Source: DAISKN01 sp964553925 (GTDB taxonomy: Bacteria > Acidobacteriota > Vicinamibacteria > Marinacidobacterales > SMYC01). From it: a stretch of 64,000 nucleotides of DNA. Positions 45,232-53,320 of this stretch are shown in pieces; position 1 is the stretch's first letter, and each line of letters starts with the position of its first letter. The stretch lies in NCBI GenBank assembly GCA_964553925.1, contig CAZKNR010000406.1:15322-79321 (forward strand), given 5' to 3'. The notes under the pieces are model-generated. The model ran no database searches, was not told where the DNA came from, and worked only from the letters and a program-made list of their open reading frames with translations. Position numbers and translations under genes: made by a program.

Positions 45232-45816
45232 CTACTCGCTCGAGGGAATCCACCAGCGGGACATGTCGAGCCCGACGGCCTCGAAGGGCTCGGCGTGGAT
45301 CGTTTCGTCGCCCTCGAAAGTGCGCACCAGGATCCAGGAGTCGCCCGAGAGGCGAAAGACCTCGAGTGTGCGTGCGTTGGGGCTCAGGAGCCAGACGTGA
45401 GAGACGCGTTCTCGGGCGTAGATGAGTCGCTTCCGGCCGCGGTCCATTCGTTCGGTCTTGGGAGAGACGATTTCGCATACCCAGTCGGGAGGAAGCACGA
45501 AGAATGCCGCCTCCGGAAACTTGGGCATGCGGGAGCGGCGCCATCCCGCGATGTCGGGAACCACGATGTCTTCGTGTAGGTGAAGCTCCGGCTCGTCCAG
45601 GATCCACCATCCTCCCGGCTCCCCGGCGCCTCCCCCTTCGCGGTCGAACGGCGCCAGGATATCGGCTCCCAGGACCGAGGCCGCCCGGGCATGGGGAGGG
45701 GCGGGCCGCGGCACTGCATAGAGATCTCCGTCCAGGATCTCGGCCACGAGATGGTCGGGGACCTCGAGGAGATCCTCATAGGTGGCCCGCTCGCGTCGCC
45801 GGAGCGGATCGCTCAT
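45232..45816 (-). CDS. Uma2-family (DUF820) endonuclease-like protein
   Basis: A 194-residue protein. It follows the Uma2 plan: TYEDLLEVPDHLVAEILDGD (the conserved E of the PD-(D/E)XK fold), AASVLGADILAPFD, EPELHLHEDIVVPDIAGW, VLPPDWVCEIVSPKTERMDR and VSHVWLLSPNARTLEVF. These give the D...ExVSP...K nuclease core. The family is very abundant in cyanobacteria and other bacteria with no settled role. It is divergent from the molybdenum hydroxylase operon (85 bp between starts) and upstream of the membrane hydrolase. Confidence 0.9.
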   Translation of the reverse strand: MSDPLRRRERATYEDLLEVPDHLVAEILDGDLYAVPRPAPPHARAASVLGADILAPFDREGGGAGEPGGWWILDEPELHLHEDIVVPDIAGWRRSRMPKFPEAAFFVLPPDWVCEIVSPKTERMDRGRKRLIYARERVSHVWLLSPNARTLEVFRLSGDSWILVRTFEGDETIHAEPFEAVGLDMSRWWIPSSE

Positions 45817-45901
45817 GAAGCTAGCTTACCATGGACCACCAAGATGGTTTGGGCCTCGGAAACGTGGCATAGTAGCTGGATTCGAGCCGCGGAGGTGCTT
45901 T

Positions 45902-46393
45902 TTGAAGAAGGCCATCACTCTCAGAGTGAACGGCAAGACCCATGAGGTCTCGACCGATCCCGGGAGACCTCTCTTGGAGGTCCTGCGGGAGGATCTCGAG
46001 CTCACCGGAACGAAGTACGGCTGCGGCGAAGGGCACTGCCGCGCCTGCACCGTCCTCGTCGACGGGAAACCCGTGACCTCGTGCTTCACTCCGGTGTCCC
46101 ACGCTGTGGGTCGAGAGATCCTGACCATCGAGGGACTCGCAGAGGACGGCGCTCTCCATCCGGTCCAGGAAGCCTTCATCGAGAAGCAGGCAATGCAGTG
46201 CGGCTACTGCGTTCCGGGAATGATCCTGACCGCAGTCGCGTTTCTGAAGACGCGGTCGATGCCGACGCTGAACGAGGTCTCCGACTGCTTGAGCGGGAAT
46301 CTCTGCCGCTGCTGCAACTATCCGAACATCCTCGCCGCCGTCGAGCTGGCGGCGGCGAAGCTTCGTGGAGAGAGTCATGAAACGGACGCCTGA
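45902..46393 (+). CDS. [2Fe-2S] small subunit of a xanthine-dehydrogenase-family hydroxylase
   Basis: A 163-residue protein. TTG 45902 is preferred: GGAGG stands 6 bp before it and MKKAITLRVNGKTHEV is the normal start of this subunit. The plant-ferredoxin-type cluster ligands are in CGEGHCRACTVLVDG and the earlier GTKYGC; the second cluster is in QCGYCVPGM and GNLCRCCNYPNI. Electrons from the molybdenum subunit pass through both clusters. The gene overlaps the large-subunit gene by 17 bp. No FAD subunit is present, as in isoquinoline/aldehyde oxidoreductases of the periplasmic type. Confidence 0.92.
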   Translation: MKKAITLRVNGKTHEVSTDPGRPLLEVLREDLELTGTKYGCGEGHCRACTVLVDGKPVTSCFTPVSHAVGREILTIEGLAEDGALHPVQEAFIEKQAMQCGYCVPGMILTAVAFLKTRSMPTLNEVSDCLSGNLCRCCNYPNILAAVELAAAKLRGESHETDA

Positions 46394-48554
46394 GTCGCTC
46401 GAACCCGATCGCTTCGAGCTCTCTGAGGCGCGGCCCTACCGTTTCGCCTGGACCCGTCGCGGGTTTCTCGGAAGCGTCAGCGCTGGCTTCGTCCTCGCCT
46501 CGGCGTTCGATCCCGAGCGCGGTGAGGGGGCGGAGAAGGACGATCTCGGACCCGTCATCGGCGCTCGCCTCCACGTCGGTGAGGACGGCATCGTCACGGT
46601 GTTCTCGAGCAAAGTCGAGGTCGGACAGGGCTCCCGCGCTCAGCTCGGACAGGCGGCGGCGGAGGAGCTGCGGCTCCCCGTGGATCGCGTGCGCCTCGTT
46701 CTCGCCGACACGGATCGGGTTCCCGATGACGGCGGGACCTTCGGAAGCCGGACCACGGGATACACCGTTCCCGACGTGCGGAAGGCCGCGGCGGCCGCGC
46801 GCGAGGTGTTGATCGATCTCGCGGCGAAGAAGTGGAGCCTCGTCGATCCCAAGCCCGGCAGAATCGTCGCGCGAGACGGCGCCATCGTCGACCTAGAGAC
46901 CGGCCGCCGGTGCTCTTTCGGAGAGCTCGCTCGCGCCCACGACGTCGAAGCCGCCTTCGCTTCTCGCGTGCCCGCGGACATCGAGCTCACGCCGGTGGAA
47001 GACTGGAAAGTCCTCGGCCGGACAGCGCTGAAACCCACGAGCCGCGATGTCGCGACCGGGGCACACCTCTATCCTTCGGACATCATGCGGCCGGGGATGC
47101 TCCGGGGCGCGGTTCTGAGACCGCCCTCCTTCGGGGCGCGGCTTCTTACCGTCGACGAGAGCGCGGCCCGCGGGATCGAGGGTGTCGTGGTCACGCGCGA
47201 CGGAGATTTCGTCGGCTGCGCCGCTCCCACTTCGTTCGACGCTCGGCTCGCGGTCGAAGCGCTTTCCAAGACGGCGAAGTGGACGGAGCCGTCGCATCCG
47301 TCCACCAAGGACCTGTTTCGCTACCTCGAGGCGAACGTCGATACGAAGGCGGAAGAGCGCCCGCAGTGGAACCGCGAGACGGGATCCCTCGACGAGGCGC
47401 TCGCACGCGGGGTTACGAGGCTCGAGGCGAGGTATGAGATCTCGTACATCCAGCACGCTCCCATGGAGCCTCGGGCGGCGGTCGCGGAGTGGACGAACAC
47501 GGGGCTAACGGTCTGGACGGGAACGCAGAGGCCCCATGGAGTTCGCGACGAGCTGATGAAAGCGTTCGAGCTTTCGGAAGACAAGGTCCGGGTCATCGTC
47601 CCCGACACCGGAGGCGGTTTCGGAGGCAAGCACACCGGGGAGGCCGCGGTCGAAGCGGCGAAGCTCGCCCGGGCCGCAGGACGACCCGTCTCGCTAAGGT
47701 GGACGCGCGAGGAAGAGTTCACCTGGGCTTACTTCCGGCCCGCGGCGTTGATCGAGGCCAAGGCGGGCCTCGACGCTTCCGGCTCCATCAGCGGCTGGGA
47801 TTTCACCTGCTACAACGCGGGAGCCGCGGCTCTCCAGAGTCCGTACGATCTGAAGGATGTGCGGGAACGATACATCCCCGTGAAGGGGCCGCTCCGGCAG
47901 GGCTCGTACCGGGCGCTCGCCGCGACGGCGAACACTTTCGCGCGGGAGTCCTTCATGGAGGAGCTCGCCTCCGCCGCGGGAATCGATCCGCTCGAGTTTC
48001 GGCTCTCGCACTTGAAGGAGCCGCGCCTTCGAGGCGTTCTCGTGAAAGCGGCGGAGCGCTTCCGCTACCGGGATCGGCTCCTGGCGCTCGCGCCGAAAAA
48101 CGGCAAGCGCGGAATCGGGATCGCCTGCGGAACGGAGAAAGGCTCGTACGTCGCCGCCTGCGTCGCGGTCAAGATTGATCCCGCCCGCGGGAAGGTCGTG
48201 GTCGAGGAGATCGTCGAGGCCTACGAGTGCGGTGCCATCCAAAACCCGGGGAACCTCAGGGCCCAGGTCGAGGGCGGGATCATCATGGGCCTCGGTGGGG
48301 CGCTCAAGGAGGAGATCCGCTTCGAGAACGGCCGGGTCATGAACCCGCGCTTCTCGATGTACCAGGTGCCGCGCACCCGGGACCTCGTCCCCATGGACGT
48401 GATCCTCGTCGACCGGCCGGATCTGCCTTCCGTCGGCTCGGGCGAGACTCCGATCATCGCCGTCGCTCCCGCGATCGCCGCCGCGGTATTCCACGCGACG
48501 GGAATTCGCATTCGGACGATGCCCGTAAGGAGCGACGCGCTCCGCTCGGTCTGA
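46377..48554 (+). CDS. Molybdopterin large subunit, isoquinoline 1-oxidoreductase/aldehyde dehydrogenase type, Tat-exported
   Basis: A 725-residue protein from ATG 46377 behind GGAGAG. A twin-arginine leader (TRRGFLGSVSAGFVLASAF) predicts Tat export with the cofactor already loaded. Motifs of the xanthine-oxidase-type molybdenum subunit are visible: VEVGQGSRAQLGQAAAEEL, GGTFGSRTT, MEPRAAVAEW, DTGGGFGGKH and, at the C-terminus, GSGETPIIAVAPAIAAAVF with the catalytic glutamate. The arrangement of these motifs matches the IorB subfamily, whose enzymes hydroxylate aromatic N-heterocycles or oxidise aldehydes. The electron acceptor must be external because no FAD subunit is encoded. A nearby amine dehydrogenase would yield aldehydes, a plausible substrate link but only inference. 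Confidence 0.9.
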   Translation: MKRTPESLEPDRFELSEARPYRFAWTRRGFLGSVSAGFVLASAFDPERGEGAEKDDLGPVIGARLHVGEDGIVTVFSSKVEVGQGSRAQLGQAAAEELRLPVDRVRLVLADTDRVPDDGGTFGSRTTGYTVPDVRKAAAAAREVLIDLAAKKWSLVDPKPGRIVARDGAIVDLETGRRCSFGELARAHDVEAAFASRVPADIELTPVEDWKVLGRTALKPTSRDVATGAHLYPSDIMRPGMLRGAVLRPPSFGARLLTVDESAARGIEGVVVTRDGDFVGCAAPTSFDARLAVEALSKTAKWTEPSHPSTKDLFRYLEANVDTKAEERPQWNRETGSLDEALARGVTRLEARYEISYIQHAPMEPRAAVAEWTNTGLTVWTGTQRPHGVRDELMKAFELSEDKVRVIVPDTGGGFGGKHTGEAAVEAAKLARAAGRPVSLRWTREEEFTWAYFRPAALIEAKAGLDASGSISGWDFTCYNAGAAALQSPYDLKDVRERYIPVKGPLRQGSYRALAATANTFARESFMEELASAAGIDPLEFRLSHLKEPRLRGVLVKAAERFRYRDRLLALAPKNGKRGIGIACGTEKGSYVAACVAVKIDPARGKVVVEEIVEAYECGAIQNPGNLRAQVEGGIIMGLGGALKEEIRFENGRVMNPRFSMYQVPRTRDLVPMDVILVDRPDLPSVGSGETPIIAVAPAIAAAVFHATGIRIRTMPVRSDALRSV

Positions 48555-48560
48555 AGCGCG

Positions 48561-49472
48561 TCAGATCTCGAGAAGATCTCTCGCGACTACGATCTCGCCA
48601 ACGAAGTGCTTCTTCGCGGCGGAGAGCCAATCCGCCTCGGTGACGAGGAGGTCGTCCGAGGGCACGAGGTGGGACAGCACGAGCGTTTTCACGCCCGCCT
48701 CGGAGGCGAGCCGGGCGGCGTCCTCGACGGTCGTGTGAGAGCGCACGATGTGCTCGAGGAGGCCCGGCGCGTTCGCTACCCTCGCCGCCGTTCTCTCGAT
48801 CCCCGGAAGGTAGAGCGCCTCGTGGACGAGAACGTCCGCTCCGCGAGCGAGCTCCAGAAGGTCTTTCGAGAACGCCGTGTCTCCGGAGATCACGATCGAT
48901 CGGTCCTCGGTGTCGAAACGGTAGCCGAAGGCATGCTCGATCGGGGGATGCGAAACGAGCGCCGCGCGGACTCGCACCCGGCCGTCGTCGACAACGAGCC
49001 CGCTTTTTGTCACGTCCTTCGCCCGGACCAGAGGCGCCAGGGGCACGCGCTTTTCGTCCTGGATGCGGGTCTCGATGTCGAACTGGTGCAGCTCGAAGAC
49101 GAGGCGGGTCATGCGCTCGAGGGGAGGAGGGCCATAGGCCTCGACCGGGGTCTTGAGACCGCTCGCCCAGGCGAGGAGCAAGAGGTTTCCGTAGTCGGCA
49201 TTGTGGTCGGAGTGGTGATGGGTGATGAAGATCTTTTCCAGAGCGTCGAGGCGCACTCCCGCAGTCACGAGCTGGCGGGCGACTCCATCGCCGCAGTCGA
49301 TGACGTAGGCCCGATCCGAGACGAGGATGACCTGAGAGGTGGCGGCGCGGTCTACCTTGGGTCTCGGACCGCCCGCCGTTCCGAGCAGGATCAGCCGGGT
49401 GCGATCGGTCCCGGGAAGAGAGGGCGCGCCGAGAAACGCCGCGGTCGCTGCCAGAAACTCGCGGCGATCCAT
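48561..49472 (-). CDS. MBL-fold metallo-hydrolase with N-terminal leader
   Basis: A 303-residue protein. The start MDRREFLAATAAFLGAPSLP looks like a Tat leader (RREFL). The metallo-beta-lactamase metal motif is HHHSDH (FITHHHSDHNADYG), with further ligands in VSHPPIEHAF, ISGDTAF and LSHLVPS. This is the arylsulfatase/RNase Z-like branch. An exported hydrolase of unknown substrate is predicted. It is the second gene of a minus-strand pair, starting 4 bp after the zinc metallopeptidase stop, and is convergent with the molybdenum hydroxylase operon (6 bp gap). Confidence 0.88.
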   Translation of the reverse strand: MDRREFLAATAAFLGAPSLPGTDRTRLILLGTAGGPRPKVDRAATSQVILVSDRAYVIDCGDGVARQLVTAGVRLDALEKIFITHHHSDHNADYGNLLLLAWASGLKTPVEAYGPPPLERMTRLVFELHQFDIETRIQDEKRVPLAPLVRAKDVTKSGLVVDDGRVRVRAALVSHPPIEHAFGYRFDTEDRSIVISGDTAFSKDLLELARGADVLVHEALYLPGIERTAARVANAPGLLEHIVRSHTTVEDAARLASEAGVKTLVLSHLVPSDDLLVTEADWLSAAKKHFVGEIVVARDLLEI

Positions 49473-49476
49473 TTGT

Positions 49477-50346
49477 TCAGAACGAGTCGTTGGAGAACGT
49501 ATCGCAGGCGTCGGGGTCGCCGGTCGAAAGCCCCTTACGGAACCACCCGGCCCTTTGCTGCGAGGAGCCGTGGGTGAACGAATCAGGCGACACGTACCCT
49601 TGAGTCTGCCGCTGGATCCGATCGTCGCCGATGGCGGCGGCGGCGGCCATTCCTTCCTCGACGTCTCCGCTCTCGAGGATTCCGCGCTCCGCGGTCGAGT
49701 TCCCCCAGACGCCGGCCAGGCAATCCGCCTGGAGCTCCATGCGGACCGACAGGTCGTTGGCGGCGCCGGGGTTCTGCTCCTTCCGCCTCCGCACCTCGCG
49801 CTCGATGCCCAAGAGGTTCTGGACGTGATGCCCGACCTCGTGGGCGATCACGTAAGCCTGCGCGAAGTCGCCGGGTGCCCCGAACCTCCGGTGGAGCTCG
49901 TCGAAGAAGCTCAGATCGAGGTATACCTTTCCATCCGCTGGGCAGTAGAACGGTCCCGTGGCCGACCCCGCAGCGCCGCAGGCGGAGCGGATACCGTCGC
50001 GGAACAGAACCATCTGCGCGTCCTGATATTCGGCCCCGGCACGGGGGAGGACCTGCTGCCAGGTCGCCTGCAGATCGTCGAGGACGAAGGACATGAAGTC
50101 CACGAGCCGTTCTTCCTCGGGAGTGGTGACGAGCTCGCCCTCGGTCGAGGGGGTGGGAGCGCCCGTCTCCTCGGTCATGAGGGCGGGGCCGAGAAGCGAG
50201 AGAAAATCCTGCTTGAAGATGACGCTCAGCACGATGAGGATGAGGAGCGTCCCACAGCCTATGCCGGAACCGCGCCCCATGCGTCCGCCGGTCTGGGCTC
50301 GCCGATCCTCTAGGTTTTCGCTACGTCCCCCGCTCGTCCACCTCAT
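49477..50346 (-). CDS. Neutral zinc metallopeptidase, YpfJ family
   Basis: A 289-residue protein from ATG 50346, which has GGAGG just upstream; the longer frame to 50466 lacks a site. The N-terminus (MRWTSGGRSENLEDRR) followed by one TM helix (IGCGTLLILIVLSVIF) is the exact layout of the family. The zinc site is HEVGHH in AYVIAHEVGHHVQ, with the downstream MELQADCLAGVW supplying the third ligand and FTHGSSQQRAGWF near the end. An inner-membrane-anchored periplasmic peptidase of unknown substrate. It is the first gene of the pair with the MBL hydrolase. Confidence 0.93.
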   Translation of the reverse strand: MRWTSGGRSENLEDRRAQTGGRMGRGSGIGCGTLLILIVLSVIFKQDFLSLLGPALMTEETGAPTPSTEGELVTTPEEERLVDFMSFVLDDLQATWQQVLPRAGAEYQDAQMVLFRDGIRSACGAAGSATGPFYCPADGKVYLDLSFFDELHRRFGAPGDFAQAYVIAHEVGHHVQNLLGIEREVRRRKEQNPGAANDLSVRMELQADCLAGVWGNSTAERGILESGDVEEGMAAAAAIGDDRIQRQTQGYVSPDSFTHGSSQQRAGWFRKGLSTGDPDACDTFSNDSF

Positions 50347-50454
50347 TGACGTCCTCCTTCGGAAAGATTCATATCCTAGGCACATGGGTAGGTTTTCGCA
50401 ACGCCCTCTGTGCTGAGTCCGTATAGAATCACCTTGCTCACGGAGGAATCGTTG

Positions 50455-51864
50455 ATGCTGTCTCATGCCATCGCTCCAGTGCTTCTGCTTTTGTCGCTCC
50501 CGACGGCGCTCTCGGCCCAGGAATCACTTACCGAAGCCTACCGCGCGACCGCCGATCGGATTCTCGATGCGGCGATGGCCGACACGGAAGGCTTCGAAAA
50601 GCTTACGTATCTGACGACTTCGATCGGGCATCGGCTTGCCGGCTCTGCCTCCCTCGAGCGAGCGATCGAGTGGGCCTACGAAGCGATGCAAAAGGAGAGG
50701 CTCGACAACGTGCGGAAGCTTCCGGTTCAGGTGCCGCACTGGGTACGCGGGCGGGAGAGCGCGCGGGTTGTGTCGCCGGTCGAGAAGGAGATCGCGATCC
50801 TGGGACTCGGAGGGAGCATCGCGACTCCCGCCACTCCCGAGGGTCCCTTGACGGCGCCCGTGGTCTCGGTGCGAAGCTTCGAGGAGCTGGCCGCGCTCGG
50901 CCGAGACGCCGTCCAGGGAAGGATCGTGCTCTACGCGGTCCCTTGGATGGGGTACGGGGAGACGGTTCGGTACCGCGCGAGCGGCGCTTCCCGCGCCGCG
51001 GACCTCGGTGCGGTCGCCGCCCTCGTCCGCTCGGCCACGGGCCTTAGCCTCTACACCCCCCACACCGGCTCGCTTCGCTACGACGAGGGCTCGACTTCCA
51101 TCCCTGCGGCGTCGGTGACGGTCGAGGATGCGGAGTGGATGGCGAGGCTCATCGAATCGGGCCAGGAGGTGAGGGTCGAGCTCTCGATGGAGGCGCGAAT
51201 GCTTCCCGATGCGCAGTCCTTCAACCTCGTCGCCGAGATTCAGGGCCGTGAGAAACCCGAAGAGGTCGTGGTTATGGGAGGCCACTTCGATTCCTGGGAC
51301 GTGGGCCAGGGGGCGCACGACGATGGCGCCGCCTGCATCGCGGCGTGGCAGGCGCTGACGGTAATCCGCAGGCTTGGCCTCACACCCCGGCGAACTCTCC
51401 GGGTCGTTCTTTGGACGAACGAGGAGAATGGCCTCCGGGGGGCACGCGCATATCGCGAATGGCTCGGAGAGGGGGTCTTGGGCCACGTCGCCGCGATCGA
51501 GATGGACGGCGGCGCCGAGCGGCCCGTAGGCTTCGGGCTCGGTCTCCGCGCCGGCCAGAAAGAGGCTCCGGACGCCCTCTACGACGAGGCGCTCCCGACG
51601 CTGCGGCAGATTGGAGCCCTGCTGTCGGGCATCGACGCGTCGGAGATCACCCGAGGCGGCGGCGGCGCCGACATCGGCCCGCTGATGGCGGAGGGCGTTC
51701 CAGGCCTCGCCCTTCGAACCGTGGGCGAGCACTACTTCGACTGGCACCACACCGAAGCCGACACCCTCGACAAGGTGGATCCAGATAACTTCCGCCGTGC
51801 CATGGCTTTACTGGCCGTAATGGGCTTCGTCCTGGCCGACATGCCAGGAACCCTCCCCCACTGA
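50455..51864 (+). CDS. Secreted M28-family aminopeptidase
   Basis: A 469-residue protein. ATG 50455 follows CGGAGGA; the signal peptide is IAPVLLLLSLPTALSAQ. A PA-like inserted domain (~130-260) lies before the catalytic M28 core. Di-zinc ligands: GGHFDSWDVGQGAHDDGAA (His, bridging Asp), the Glu pair in TNEENGLRGA, Asp in EMDGG and His in FDWHHTEADT. The spacing and order are those of bacterial and mammalian plasma glutamate carboxypeptidase-like enzymes. Likely a periplasmic or secreted peptidase working on small peptides. It stands alone, divergent from the YpfJ-type gene. Confidence 0.92.
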   Translation: MLSHAIAPVLLLLSLPTALSAQESLTEAYRATADRILDAAMADTEGFEKLTYLTTSIGHRLAGSASLERAIEWAYEAMQKERLDNVRKLPVQVPHWVRGRESARVVSPVEKEIAILGLGGSIATPATPEGPLTAPVVSVRSFEELAALGRDAVQGRIVLYAVPWMGYGETVRYRASGASRAADLGAVAALVRSATGLSLYTPHTGSLRYDEGSTSIPAASVTVEDAEWMARLIESGQEVRVELSMEARMLPDAQSFNLVAEIQGREKPEEVVVMGGHFDSWDVGQGAHDDGAACIAAWQALTVIRRLGLTPRRTLRVVLWTNEENGLRGARAYREWLGEGVLGHVAAIEMDGGAERPVGFGLGLRAGQKEAPDALYDEALPTLRQIGALLSGIDASEITRGGGGADIGPLMAEGVPGLALRTVGEHYFDWHHTEADTLDKVDPDNFRRAMALLAVMGFVLADMPGTLPH

Positions 51865-51908
51865 AAAAAGGCGGCAGCCAAATGTTCTACAACTATCCTC
51901 GAATAATT

Positions 51909-51937
51909 TTGACAAGAATAGTCTGAGTTATTAGGAT
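51909..51937 (+). promoter_or_regulatory. Sigma-70 type promoter of the sulfur-carrier operon
   Basis: TTGACA (51909-51914), a 17-bp spacer and TAGGAT (51932-51937) lie in an unusually AT-rich patch for this window. The predicted start of transcription is only ~12 bases before the cysM-like ATG at 51956, so the 5' leader would be very short and lacks a clear Shine-Dalgarno. Confidence 0.6.
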
Positions 51938-51955
51938 GGGCTTGATGGAACCCCC

Positions 51956-52909
51956 ATGTCGACTCCTCCTGTCATTTCCCCGCTGCCGGGGTTGCGCGGG
52001 CAAAGTCGCTCCATCCCCGATCTAATTGGAAATACGCCACTTCTTCGCATAGGCCGCCTTGCCTCCGCTCTTCGTGCGGAGGTTTTCGCTAAGGCCGAGT
52101 GGTTCAACCCGGGCGGGTCCGTCAAGGATCGCGCCGCCCTTCGCATGCTTCGCCGCGGCGAGGAGTCGGGAGAGCTCCACCCGGGCAAGACCATCCTCGA
52201 GGCCACCAGCGGCAACACCGGAATCGCTCTCGCCATGCTGGGAGCGGCGTTTGGCTACCCCGTGAAGCTCTGCGTGCCCTCGAACGCGAGCCTCGAGCGC
52301 AAGCTCCTCGTCCGCGCCTACGGCGCCGAGATCGTCGAAACGAGCGGCCTGGAAGGGACCGACGGCGCCATCCGCGAGGCTCGCCGCATCGCCGCCTCGG
52401 ATCCCGACGCTTACTTCTATCCCGACCAGTACGGGAACGATGCGAACTGGCAGGCCCACTACCGTGGCACCGCGAACGAGATTTGGGCGCAGACCGAGGG
52501 ACAGGTGACGCACTTCGTGTGCGGACTCGGGACCAGCGGCACGTTCGTCGGCACCACCCGGAGGCTCAAGGAGCTTTCGCCCGCCGTCCGCTGCATCTCG
52601 GTCGAGCCCGACGGGCCTTTCCACGGCATCGAGGGCTGGAAGCACATGGCCTCGAGCCTGGTTCCCCGCATCTACGATCCGACGCTAGCCGACGAGCGCC
52701 TATCGGTCTCGACGGAAGAGGCCTACGAGACCGCGCTCCGCCTGGCCCGCGAGGACGGCCTTCTGGTGAGCGTCTCCGGCGCGGCCGCGCTGACGGCAGC
52801 GCTTCGAGTCGCCGAAGAACTGCGTGACGGCGTCGTCGTCACCGTATTTCCGGACAGCGGCACCAGGTCGCTCTCCGAGGGACCCTTTCGCCATGATCCT
52901 CTTGCCTGA
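51956..52909 (+). CDS. cysM: Cysteine synthase, CysM type (probable thiocarboxylate-dependent)
   Basis: A 317-residue PLP enzyme. LIGNTPLLRI, NPGGSVKDRAAL (PLP lysine), EATSGNTGIALAML and GLGTSGTFVGTTRRLKE are classic O-acetylserine sulfhydrylase motifs; the C-terminus is SVSGAAALTAALRVAEE ... VFPDSGTRSLSE. The operon context (JAMM protease, then CysO-like/MoeB/rhodanese fusion) is that of the mycobacterial CysM, which uses the thiocarboxylate of CysO and O-phosphoserine rather than free sulfide. By context this enzyme likely does the same. The next gene begins inside its last codons. Confidence 0.92.
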   Translation: MSTPPVISPLPGLRGQSRSIPDLIGNTPLLRIGRLASALRAEVFAKAEWFNPGGSVKDRAALRMLRRGEESGELHPGKTILEATSGNTGIALAMLGAAFGYPVKLCVPSNASLERKLLVRAYGAEIVETSGLEGTDGAIREARRIAASDPDAYFYPDQYGNDANWQAHYRGTANEIWAQTEGQVTHFVCGLGTSGTFVGTTRRLKELSPAVRCISVEPDGPFHGIEGWKHMASSLVPRIYDPTLADERLSVSTEEAYETALRLAREDGLLVSVSGAAALTAALRVAEELRDGVVVTVFPDSGTRSLSEGPFRHDPLA

Positions 52910-53318
52910 GGAGGCCGTCGAGGCGATCCGCGTCCATGGCCGCGAGAGCTACCGCGACGAGGCCTGCGGTGTCCTCTATGGACGCGCGGCCGCGGAGGGA
53001 AAGCACGTCCTCCGCGCGGAGCCGATGGTGAACGCCCGCGAAGACGAACGCCACCGCCGCTTCGTGGTCACGGCTTCCGATTACCAGCGAGCGGAGGCGG
53101 AAGCGAGCCGGAGCGGACTCACGCTCCTCGGCTTCTACCACTCCCATCCCGATCACCCCGCCTATCCCTCTCCCTACGACCTCGAGCACGCGTTCCCGTT
53201 TTTTTCCTACGTGATCCTCGCGGTCGAAGGCGGAGAGCCCAAGGAAATGCGGTCCTTCGTGCTGCGCGAGGACCGGAGCGAGTTCCTGGAAGAACCCCTG
53301 GAACGGAAGGAGTCATAG
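52893..53318 (+). CDS. mec: JAMM/MPN+ metalloprotease, Mec+ type
   Basis: A 141-residue protein; the ATG at 52893 overlaps the cysM stop by 17 bp. The JAMM zinc site is complete: the catalytic Glu in DEACGVLYG, then HSHPDHPAYPSPYD (HxH-x(n)-D). In Mycobacterium the homologue Mec removes newly made cysteine from the sulfur carrier CysO. Here the carrier is fused at its C-terminus to a MoeB-like E1, so cleavage after Gly-Gly might also be needed to free it. It is followed after 2 bp by that fusion gene. Confidence 0.92.
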   Translation: MILLPEEAVEAIRVHGRESYRDEACGVLYGRAAAEGKHVLRAEPMVNAREDERHRRFVVTASDYQRAEAEASRSGLTLLGFYHSHPDHPAYPSPYDLEHAFPFFSYVILAVEGGEPKEMRSFVLREDRSEFLEEPLERKES

Positions 53319-53320
53319 TC